Assembly (NCBI GenBank): GCA_015179045.1
Contig: WHUZ01000035.1
Location: 124,001-188,000 of the forward strand
Length of the DNA stretch: 64,000 nt
Reading direction: 5' to 3'
From: Kalaharituber pfeilii
Taxonomy: Eukaryota; Ascomycota; Pezizomycetes; Pezizales; Pezizaceae
The position numbers and the translations under genes were made by a program. Positions 1-8,525 of this stretch are shown here, one piece after another (positions within the stretch are counted from its first letter, which is position 1; each line of letters begins with the position of its first letter). Below the pieces are notes generated by a model. That model saw only the letters and a list, made by a program, of their open reading frames with translations. It ran no database searches and was not told the origin of the DNA.

Positions 1-294
1 AAATGTTACATCCATTCATATCCAACGACTCTATACATACATGAAACGCCTTCCAGATGGCATTGAAGAAACCCTTGATGCGTTTCGAAACTAAAGTCAA
101 TGTCGCAGGAGGGCAGAAAAAAGATGATCCGCATGCATAGGCGCCGGAGAGTGATGGGCTTGAGATGATCGATATCTGAAAGCGCCGGACGTGAGATTAT
201 GTCGAGCAATCTTATCCGTCATTATCACCACCTAGGTTGTGCACCATTCACTCCGCGGAATCTTGCAGCGAATGGAAAACCCTGAAAAATTGGT
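1..294. other. Intergenic, 3' of secreted repeat protein
   Basis: No coding or RNA gene is supported here. It lies downstream of the minus-strand secreted repeat protein and probably carries its 3' untranslated region. Confidence 0.4.
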
Positions 295-1011
295 TTATGC
301 GACATGAACACGGCGAAGGTGGCAATCAGGGCAATAGCTTGGAATCCGGCTGCCCCGAGCTTCTAGGTCTTCCGGAAGGCCAGGGTGCTCTAGGGCAGGG
401 CTCTCTGAGGTATGATCCTCTAGGGCAGGGTCGTCCTCTGGAATAGGATACTCCAAGGCAGGGTCCTCTGGGATAGGATACTCTAGGGCAGGGTCTTCTG
501 GGGTAGGATACTCTAGGGCAGGATCCTCTGGGGTAGGATCCTCTGGGGTAGAATCCTCTGGGGTGGGATCCTGTGGGGTAGGGTCCTCTGGGACAGGGGC
601 TTCTGGTTCGGTAGTCTCTGTCTCGGCTGGACATGGTAGCCCAGTTCCTGTGGGGTACTCGGAAGGGATGGGTGCCGTAGGGTATGCTGTTGGATATGCA
701 GTGGGATATGCAGTGGGATATGCAGTGGGATATCCAGTGGGATATCCAGTGGGATATCCAGTGGGATATCCAGTGGGATACCCAGTGGGAAATCCAGGAT
801 AGCCGTCAGTGCCTGTTGGCATTGGCTGGTCGTCGCCAGGAGTGATGACTGATGGAGTGAGTGTGGGAAATTGGTGCTCCTCTGGAGGATCAATATGCTG
901 GACATCTCTGCCGGCGAGCCAGTCCATGACGCGAGGGAGAGGAAAGGCATTGCTCACAAGGGGTGATGCAATGAAGAGGACAGCGGCGGTCTTGTTTGTA
1001 GTAAACTTCAT
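295..1011 (-). CDS. Secreted proline-rich tandem-repeat protein
   Basis: A 238-residue reading frame if translation starts at the internal Met (codon 1009-1011), where a classic signal peptide begins: MKFTTNKTAA, then a hydrophobic stretch VLFIASPLV, and a small-residue cleavage region near SNAF. An upstream in-frame Met at 1035 would put eight hydrophobic residues before the basic N-terminus and is less likely. The mature part has two repeat blocks. The first is nine tandem four-residue units, five G-Y-P-T then four A-Y-P-T, encoded by 12-bp units at about 680-795. The second is an acidic block of EDPTP/EDPALEYP-type units. The tail contains two cysteines (YCPDC) and basic residues (LRRVHV). 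No enzyme domain is visible. Proline/tyrosine repeats behind a signal peptide fit a cell-wall or extracellular structural protein, but that role is inference. Repeat number is likely to vary between strains. Confidence 0.7.
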   Translation of the reverse strand: MKFTTNKTAAVLFIASPLVSNAFPLPRVMDWLAGRDVQHIDPPEEHQFPTLTPSVITPGDDQPMPTGTDGYPGFPTGYPTGYPTGYPTGYPTGYPTAYPTAYPTAYPTAYPTAPIPSEYPTGTGLPCPAETETTEPEAPVPEDPTPQDPTPEDSTPEDPTPEDPALEYPTPEDPALEYPIPEDPALEYPIPEDDPALEDHTSESPALEHPGLPEDLEARGSRIPSYCPDCHLRRVHVA

Positions 1012-2169
1012 CTTGAACAAATAATATAAAATCAACGAAAGTATCAGAATATGATAGGCTGGAAGGAATAATAGATGATGACAGGTCTAAAGAATGTAAA
1101 CTGCAGGTCAAGGAAGAGCGGAGGGGGAGCGGGCTTTTTATTAGGCCCTGCCTAGCAGCTCGGTTACTCTGCACAGAACCTCTTGAGCTTGAAGTCCACA
1201 AGGCGTCGTTTCCCGTTTCAACCAGGCATACCTCGAGTAACCACACTCGATTTGTCTGTGTGCTACCCATAGGCTTGCCGAAAACATCATCATCATCAGG
1301 CTTATCTTTGCAGGGCAGAGGTCCGAGATGCTTACGAGCAGATTCGTGTCTTGACGCGGACAAACTCAGTCTTCTGGAGGGCCCTGCTGCCGCTACTATC
1401 TCCGATAGGGAAAAAACCTTCGACGTCAGCTCGAAGTTTTTATCTTGGATATTCCGCACAGTTACCCGTTTTGGTATCTCGTAGTAAATTAGGGTAAACG
1501 CAAGCAGGGACCAGACTGTAAGAGGGACGCTCATTCCCGCACAGATTTGTTTTGATCTTCATGGCAAACAGGTGCGGAAATTTGCTCTCAGTGGGCCATC
1601 GCTGCCCATTCACACGGAAATCGCAGTCCTTACTTTTACTTTTCTGCCCCCTTCTCCCCCCACCCCGGGATTGAACTATGTAGAAATTGAGCGTTTGCTG
1701 CTCCGAAGGCTCATTCGAAATGTTTAGCGAATCATTTTCAGGAAAGGGTTACCCTCTATCGCGGATCATTCTAATGCAAAGAAGGTTGGCGCCAAATAAC
1801 CCTGCAGGACACGGTGTCGGTACTTTGTTCCCGTGAAGGCTTCCCCTGGAGATCGGTGGCCCCCTTTTGAGACCGAGAACGTTACAGTGTAACGCTAAAG
1901 GTGAGCCCGACGTGGAACCGCTAACATGTTGAGAATTCCATTCGAAGGGCGAAGAATACGCCACGCGGGGCGCGAGGCAGTAGAGCTGAAACTGTCACAA
2001 GGAAAAGAACAGCGAAGCGGAGACTACTATGAAACATATATTGAAACGCTTGACATGCTTCGATAAGTGTTCGCTAACTCCACTGCTTGTGCCCACACAG
2101 CCAGTCACGCCAAGCTCTTCCTCACGACCCAGCACAGCGGCCAGATTGCAATGAAAGTCCCCCCCCCCC
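1012..2169. other. Intergenic: promoter side of repeat protein, 3' side of U2
   Basis: No supported gene. The minus-strand frame at 890-1534 overlaps the repeat-protein gene in another frame and has no recognisable domain. The stretch should carry the repeat-protein promoter (from 1012 upward). A run of 12 C at 2159-2170 sits directly at the expected 3' end of the U2 RNA. Confidence 0.4.
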
Positions 2170-2372
2170 CTGGTTCGCAGCACAAGCATGCAGTGTAATA
2201 GCTCAGCCACGGCGGGACCAGACTGTAAGTTAAGCACCCAGTGAGCTCAGTCCCGCAATAAGAAAAAATTAGCTTAATCAACAAAAAGACCCTCGTGGGG
2301 CCGTTCCAGAGATTAACCTGAAAAGAACAGAATACTACACTTGATCTAAGCCAAAAAGGCAAAGAGAGCAAT
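2170..2372 (-). ncRNA. U2: U2 spliceosomal snRNA
   Basis: On the minus strand the sequence starts with the fungal U2 5' end (CUCUCUUUGCC), then GGCUUAGAUCAAGUG and the branch-point recognition element GUAGUA (complement of 2333-2338). Next come a UUCUUUUCAG stem IIa arm and its partner CUCUGGAAC, a small GGCCC/GGGUC stem-loop, a U-rich Sm-like site (AAUUUUUUC) and two 3' stem-loops (GGGACU...UGGUCCC and GGCUGAGC...GAACCA). About 200 nt is a normal fungal length. U2 pairs with the intron branch point, and this genome is intron-rich. Two single-U differences from the usual fungal core are seen: five Us in the stem I loop (CCUUUUUGGC) and an extra U after GUAGUA. An upstream TATA element supports a real transcription unit. 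The exact ends are estimates. Confidence 0.82.
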
Positions 2373-2400
2373 GAATGAAGAGGGACGTGGGTAGAAGATC

Positions 2401-2409
2401 AATATATAG
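2401..2409 (-). promoter_or_regulatory. TATA element of the U2 gene
   Basis: On the minus strand the sequence reads GCTATATATT, roughly 30-37 nt upstream of the estimated U2 5' end. This is the spacing expected for a TATA-driven RNA polymerase II snRNA promoter in fungi. Position and motif are seen directly; function is inferred. Confidence 0.5.
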
Positions 2410-3317
2410 CATCCCGTGGGTGGTGCCAAGCCCGACCGCTGCGGCGACTAACGACTCGTTCAATTGGCCGGCCGTCGGGCGGACTCAGCCAAGATAGAAG
2501 CATTGCCATCCTGTCTTAGAAGTTAACCGCGTACTGGTTAAGCAGGTGATACTTCTCCCTACTACTTGTATCGGGGTCTGATTGGCGCTTGAAGCCTTGC
2601 TGCAACTTCGTAACATGACGCTGGAGTAAAGCACTTACATTTATCGACGTTTTTGCATATTGCATGTGCAACTCGACCTGCTGATCTGTCCACCACAGCA
2701 TGATGTGGGCACGGGGCTGCGGCTATGCTCATGATGGATGTATACCAACCAAATTAGATGAACGCAAGGCCACAGAATACCATTCCTATCATTGTTTTGA
2801 GGCAGACTACTATCACGGGTGTCGTGATATGCCAAGACACGACATGGAACCAGTGCCATGGGTGACGGTGGGGTTGGAGGTGGAGCGTGGGGTCTGCGTG
2901 CATATGCGGGAATGAGCCGTCTGCATGGACAGCCGAGCGAACCGAAGGCTGCATAGGCCACGACGAGTAGCATACCAGCAGACGCCGCCAAAGCATACCC
3001 AATCTGACCGAGCTCTTCGTTTCCTATGATATATTCATACTCTACTTTTCCTCACATCGCTGGTTAAAAAGTAACAAAATCAGTTTCTGCATAACGTCCG
3101 AGCGGGAATGCCCTTTTGACCGATTGAAGCTGGAGGGGAGCGATCACCCTGTCTTTTGACTACTCCCTCACCTGCAACACCATAACACGCAAAGGACCCC
3201 CACCTGCCATCTGCTCCATTTCTGATGATGGCCTCCTCCACCAAATGCCGCTTGTTCGCACATGGGTGAACTGCTGCAGGCCAATCCCTGCGCTACAAAT
3301 ATCGCATCCCTGTTCAT
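2410..3317. other. Intergenic without supported gene
   Basis: No gene is supported. Homology to eIF2B-gamma fades out by about 3230 and I see none of its C-terminal hexapeptide-repeat region here. A stretch near 2510-2600 vaguely resembles part of a 5S rRNA, but not well enough to call. Confidence 0.35.
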
Positions 3318-3807
3318 TCAACCTTTGCTGTGGGCCATCCGGAGAATATCAGTCGACTGGAGATTATCATTAAGTGAGCTGTGCGCTTTCAATTCGAATT
3401 GGATAGTCGTGCTCTTCGTCGATAGGATGTGGCTTAGAGATGTGCTTGTAAATGCGGGACTGCAAAAGCGCGATTGGATGAGGGACAAGTGTTCCTGCAG
3501 GGTGAGAATAAAGACAGCTGTATGTGATGAGATTGGGAAGAGTTAGTATATGGACGAAGGACCCAGGCAAGTGGGAAGGGACGGAGAGAGGAATGGCCTG
3601 ACAGTGTACACAGGCTTTCTTGCACCAATCTAAGGTATAGTCGATCATGGGGCTGCTTGCTAGTGGAAGCAGGGCCTTTGGCACGATCTCTGCCTGGGTG
3701 AACGGGTAGACGTCTGCGCCGACGCCGCACAGGATGACGGCGTGGACGCTGAGATTGACCACGCTGGCATCTCTGCTTCTGCTGCTGCTGCTGTGGGCTG
3801 TATGCAC
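3318..3807 (-). pseudogene. Truncated eIF2B-gamma (nucleotidyltransferase-like) fragment
   Basis: Exon 1 (3807-3612) encodes an N-terminal nucleotidyltransferase-type segment: HAVILCG, then PKALLPLAS, then YTLDWCKKA. This is the pattern of the gamma subunit of the eIF2B guanine-exchange factor (yeast Gcd1). A 94-nt intron (3611-3518) follows, with a GTGTAC donor, a CTAAC branch point and an ACATACAG acceptor. Exon 2 (3517-3318) continues in frame with VFILTLQEHLSLI and ends with STDILRMAHSKG, matching the family's T-x-x-ILR motif. A stop (TGA at 3320-3318) then interrupts. A few more family-like residues follow in the same frame, but the conserved LPCDL segment is altered. The remaining ~300 residues, including the left-handed beta-helix, are missing and do not fit before U2. 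It reads as a broken 5' piece of a duplicated gene. An alternative is a real gene spoiled by assembly error, but the absent C-terminus argues against that. Confidence 0.55.
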
Positions 3808-4952
3808 GTTGTGTCTGGATGGCGGTACTTCTGTGACCCAGAGCCGTGGAGCTGTAAACGGTGGACTGGCGGGGTGGGGGGGAGACGGTGAGGAGTCCGG
3901 ACTGTGACTGAGGCCAAGCGAGGGGCAAGCGCAGCGTCACGGTTTGCGGCCAGCAGCACAGCCCTCAGCCCTGCAGCGTAGTCCGGCCTGCCGCGCAGAG
4001 CGTGGCGCGCGCGAGACGGCATCCAGGACGCCAGCAGCCCGCACCCCACGCGCACCCCACCTCGCTCACGTGCGCGTGCCGGCGTCTACCCGCACCCCCG
4101 CGCACATCTCAGCACCGGCGCGCTACGCCGGAAGAAGCAGCGCTTCAGCTCCAAACTACCGGACGGAGTGAGTTGGCCGGCGTGCGACTGGCGACACGAG
4201 CTCCCTGCGCTGCGAGTGGGCAGCTCCATGCGAATGCTGCCAGCTGCTGGCTGCTGGTGCTGGTGCTGGTGCTGGTGCTGGTGCTGATGCTGATGCTGGT
4301 GATGCTGGTGCTGGCGCTGGCTGGCGCTGATGACGCCGCCGCCCGCTGCCGTGACGCTGCCGTGACGCCTGCGCTGCAACCCTCCTCCATTTTTCGCGTG
4401 CTTCGTCGTCTGGCCTGCTCTCGTCGCCTCCGGATCGGCTGACAGCCAGAGTGAGAACGCAGCTTCGACCGACCAAGGACCGAGATTCACAAAGGCTGCT
4501 ATTTTTCGCTAATCCCCTTGGCTGGTGCTTAATTATAATCTACGCCAGCGCCGTCACGTCAAGTATCGGCACGACGCCTCAAACACCCCAAGGTGCCTGA
4601 GCAGCCGACAAAAGCTGTGCGAGTCCAAGAAAAGGGAAGGAAGGACGACAATACCCACCATACCCACCCCATTTACCCCTCCTACTCAGCTGTTCAGCTC
4701 TCTCTCGCTCTTTCTCAAGCCACGCCCCCCAATTCAGCCCCGCCGCGACACACGCCCAGCCTCCCCCAATTCCCACAGCGTCACCTAGTGACACTCATCC
4801 AAACCTCGGCAAAGACCCGCCAGAAAGAAACACGGCCGCAAGAACAAATCGCAGGCAAGCTTGGTATCCACCACGTATATACAAGCTTCACCGCCGCATA
4901 ACCTATCCCCGAGCTCTTACAGCGTATTTCCGCATCGCAAAAATCGCTAACA
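3808..4952. promoter_or_regulatory. GC-rich divergent intergene
   Basis: The stretch separates the eIF2B-gamma fragment (-) from the Pex22-like gene (+). It is GC-rich up to about 4450 and holds a (GCTGGT)n-like microsatellite near 4250-4335. From 4640 to 4790 it is pyrimidine/C-rich, as expected upstream of a fungal start codon. Overlapping frames here are low-complexity and not credible genes. Confidence 0.5.
4250..4335. repeat. GCTGGT-type microsatellite
   Basis: Imperfect tandem GCTGGT/GCTGAT hexamers. They create spurious Leu/Val or Gln/His-rich frames on both strands. No other function is visible. Confidence 0.75.
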
Positions 4953-5993
4953 ATGAGCGGCCGACCCGCTCGATCGTGGCGCTCCAAGTCTGTCCTTGTT
5001 CCACTCGCTCTCTCTGTTGCGACTGCCACAGCCGTGGGATTATGGTTCTGGCTCGACGACAGTCATGACCACTGCAATCACCATTCTCACACACACGACC
5101 CCTCGGATTCTGAGCACGAGTCGGACGCTGGTGGCGTCGGAGGGAGAACATACTGTACCTACCCGCCGCACCGCCCGCATGCCCCTCACAAGTCAAAATC
5201 ATCACATTCGTCCTCTCATGCTAGCCACCATGGCGGCTCCAGCAGTAATCAGCTGGCCAGAGTTGATGAAGAGAGTGAACCAGATCGCATTGGCCATTCA
5301 ACTAACGCCCCAGCTGGAATAACTAGTCCTGTCAGCAGAAGCAAGAAATACGTCCCACCGGCAAAGAAGCGAAATGTTGTGCTGGTTGTATCCGCCGAAA
5401 GCGCAAATCACTCTCTCCTCGACTCCCTCCCTCATAATCTCGTCATTCCCGCTAATACTGTCCTCCATATCTGTATTCACACTCCCTCCCTCACCCAGTC
5501 CGCACCGAGTGGCGGCTTCGCTGCTACCTCGACTGGTGCTCCCCAGCCTCTACCCCCGAGCAAGGTTCACGAGAAAGCCTATTCCATCCTCCCTGTTACT
5601 TATCCGAAGGAATACATCCTCCCGTACCAAACACATCCCCTTGGTACAGCTGCATTGCTTCGCCACATCGCCCCTGAGATTGTCTACATTGAAGAGACCC
5701 TTGCTGGCGAGAACGGCTCCGTCCTCCGCGAGCTCCTTTCGCAAAGCTGGATAAAGGAAGGCATTGTGGTGTTGGGTACTGGGCCGAATGCGGGATTATT
5801 GGACAACTCGGATGATGAGAGTTTGGAGAAGGTTGCGTATGCGGATGCGGGAGTGGACGGGAAGGGCAAGGATAAGGATAATGAGATGAGTGGAAGGAAG
5901 AAATGGTGGGAGGAGCCGGGGTGGGGAGGGAGTGTGACAGAGAGGACGTATTTGGCGGATGATTGGGAGAGAAGAGTGGTTGATAGGAAGTAG
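4953..5993 (+). CDS. Pex22-like single-pass membrane protein
   Basis: A 346-residue intronless frame. It begins with a basic N-terminus (MSGRPARSWRSKS), one membrane segment (about residues 14-34) and an acidic, His-rich linker. A conserved domain follows from about residue 130: KRNVVLVVSAES, then YILPYQTHPLGTAALLRHI, then PEIVYIEETLAGENG, IVVLGTG and an acidic DNSDDES. The C-terminus has KWWEEPG and DDWERRVV. This order of motifs matches a fungal family usually annotated as peroxin-22-like. Pex22 is the peroxisomal membrane anchor of the E2 enzyme Pex4, which recycles the import receptor Pex5. That function is family knowledge; peroxisomal location is not shown by the sequence. The ATG lies in a good context (AACAATGAG). 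Confidence 0.65.
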   Translation: MSGRPARSWRSKSVLVPLALSVATATAVGLWFWLDDSHDHCNHHSHTHDPSDSEHESDAGGVGGRTYCTYPPHRPHAPHKSKSSHSSSHASHHGGSSSNQLARVDEESEPDRIGHSTNAPAGITSPVSRSKKYVPPAKKRNVVLVVSAESANHSLLDSLPHNLVIPANTVLHICIHTPSLTQSAPSGGFAATSTGAPQPLPPSKVHEKAYSILPVTYPKEYILPYQTHPLGTAALLRHIAPEIVYIEETLAGENGSVLRELLSQSWIKEGIVVLGTGPNAGLLDNSDDESLEKVAYADAGVDGKGKDKDNEMSGRKKWWEEPGWGGSVTERTYLADDWERRVVDRK

Positions 5994-8525
5994 GAGTAGA
6001 AAGTGGAGAGAGTGATAGAGAATGGAGGAGACGAAACCAAGATTGATTATTTCACTTCGAAAGGTAGCGCATATCTGTGCTCTTCACAGTTGAATGGAGA
6101 CGGCGAAATGAGCCAGGACTATATACCCCATGTGTGCCAATGCAGCCTTTCCGATCACCCAATTCCTGAAACCAAAGCCCTCAATATCGATATGATATTC
6201 CTCAAACTCGTTACTCGAACTTCTTCTTGGACTTTGTTTAGCATTTTCTTTTTCTATTCGAGATATTGTATACATTACATACAACAAACGGCCATACAAA
6301 TCATCGGCATTGGACTCCCCTTATTTGTCACGTTTCTAAGTCCATTCCTTGCCTTTTTTTTTTTTTTTTTTTTCTTTTTAAATGCAAATTGATAACGGCG
6401 ATGGCGATGGGGGATTGCCTATACCATTTTTGCAAGCTCTTTCTTTTTGTTTTTTTTGGATGTTGGGCGGCGGTGATGGGGGATTGAGGTATTCCATTTT
6501 TGGAAGGGGTACTTTTACCTGAATGACGGAAATTGTAGCTTGTGGCGTGGGGTATGTATGCCTCTTAACGGCGCGGTTGGAGTCAAAGCTACGTGGTCTT
6601 TTTTGTGGAATAGAGTGAGCAGTGAGGTTTGCCTGTGATTTTTGGAATTGAATAATGTCTGCGTGTGAGATTGGATGAAAGTTCCCTACCCCTCTATCTC
6701 TATCTCTATCTTTTTTTCCCTCTTTTTACTTCTAATCTTCTTTTACGTTTACTCAATTCCCCCTTTTCTTTCGGTTTTCGTTCCTCCGTTTGCAATAAGT
6801 TTCTATTCCCCTTTTCTCTCTCAACAACCTACGGAAAAAAAAAAAAAAAAAAAAAAAAAGCCAATTGATGTGATGATACATGACCCTTCTTTCTTCTTTT
6901 TTTTTTTTTTTTTTACCAAATTAGTCGGTCGTGCGAAAGTGGCGGTATGTAGCTATTATATTTGCTATAGGGAGTGGGGGGAGGGCGGTTGAAGTTTTAT
7001 TAATGTATGGGCTGAGGAGCGGGGGGGTTTGATGTTTTTTTTTGTTTTTTTTTGTTTTTAGCATGCCGTTTGTTAGATATAGTCAAGTGACTGATAAAAT
7101 ACTGAATCCATATCTGATGAATCTGGTAACAACTTACATAACCTATGATATATACCTACTTGATTGATTAAAAAAAAATTTACAAGAAACTTTTCCCAAT
7201 CTCTCTCTATATTACATATAGTTTTCTCTATGACTGATATATATTATACATACACACATACAGATACTTACTTATGAATCGAAAGAAAAGAAAAGAAAAA
7301 AAAAAAAGAAAAAAAATAGAAGTCTATGCAATGCATTTTCATCAAATAATATAACTCATCTAGCTCCCCAACATGATATATATATTCTCAAATCTGTCAC
7401 CCTCTTCACTTCCAATTACCCCGGATCCTAATGTCCTACCTAGATACATTACATACACATACTAGATACGTATAATCAATCCACCGAAACTAGTTCTCCC
7501 CAGTTAGTGTATATACCGCAGCACTTCACTATATATATATACATATATATGCATTCAAAAATGCATACTTACTTACACTATTTAACACATGCTGCGCATC
7601 CAAATCAATCATATGTATTATCTATCATATATTCACACATCGAATACACACCTCTTGCCAGTACCAAGCAATCCCCATCCCCCAAGAGCCGCCAAACATC
7701 CACTCACTCCAGTTGTATGAGGTGGAGCTTTCTCATGTCAACCTCAAAAACACCTAACATCATCATCATAGCACTGCCCTGCCATGGCGAACAGCCACAT
7801 GCGGGGTCACGTGAAAGGAAAAAAACATCATCATACCACCACACCCACATCAGATTTCCGTATTCCGCTGGACATAGATGGGTCCATGCAATCACAAGTT
7901 AACTGTGTAAGTATACTATAATCCACATCTTTCTACCTAGCCTTCGACTGTCGAATTTTTTTTCTTTCAAGGTTTCTCAAGGATTAGCAAACCCTATATG
8001 ATTAAGGTGAAGGACAACTGCAGACATTGAGAGGGCGTTACCCTGAATTCAAACAATCAGCAAATGGAATTTTACTGTTTGTATCCGGCTGCCTTTGTAA
8101 TTTTGTCACCTCTTGTCACAAAAAATTCAATTCAACTTGTTACTCTATTATATAGCCTCCTTTAAAAAATTTTTATTCCTTCGGATTATTTTCTTCCTTT
8201 TCCATATTCCCTATATTTATAACCTTCCATGGAAATAATTAATAAAATAAGTATAAAAAGCTACAAAAGAATCCTAGAACCAGACATATGCTAGACAATG
8301 CTGATTCAGAAAAAAAGAAAACAAGTATGCTCCCTATGGCAAGGACCTATATAACTGGAAAGGTAATAAGTCAATCAAAAGAAGATCATGTAACAAAGCC
8401 TGAAATTAATCGAACACATTTCACCCTCGCCGCAAGTTTCCTCCCATCCGAACAAACCAAAGCCTCAGTATAGAATTGCACTCTTCCTCGGTCATCCCCA
8501 AGTCTCACCCACCACTCGGTTTACC
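5994..8525. other. Convergent intergenic region rich in A/T tracts
   Basis: This is the 3' side of both the Pex22-like gene (+) and YSH1 (-). It holds homopolymer tracts (T near 6353-6373, A near 6835-6859, T near 6897-6914) and much AT-rich sequence. A SINE-like fragment is listed separately near 7771. Frames here are short and low-complexity, and no gene is supported. Confidence 0.45.
7771..7826 (+). repeat. SINE-like repeat copy A
   Basis: Carries the shared core TGCCCTGCCATGGCGAACAG followed by GCGGGGTCACGTGA and a short A-rich tail. The same core occurs at 47620-47690 (-), 48841-48912 and, more diverged, at 48586, 48683 and 51021. It is probably a 3' end of a short polyadenylated retroelement. 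Confidence 0.5.

Noticed and set aside
890..1534. 214-codon minus-strand frame
   Set aside because: Overlaps the signal-peptide region of the secreted repeat protein in another frame, and its product has no recognisable domain.
2505..2600. Partial resemblance to 5S rRNA (AGAAGTTAACCGCGTACTGGTTA)
   Set aside because: Only a short part is similar and neither the 5' half nor the closing stem can be found. A covariance-model search would decide.
3944..4490. Several 75-146-codon frames on both strands
   Set aside because: They are produced by the GC-rich promoter and the GCTGGT microsatellite and carry no domain.
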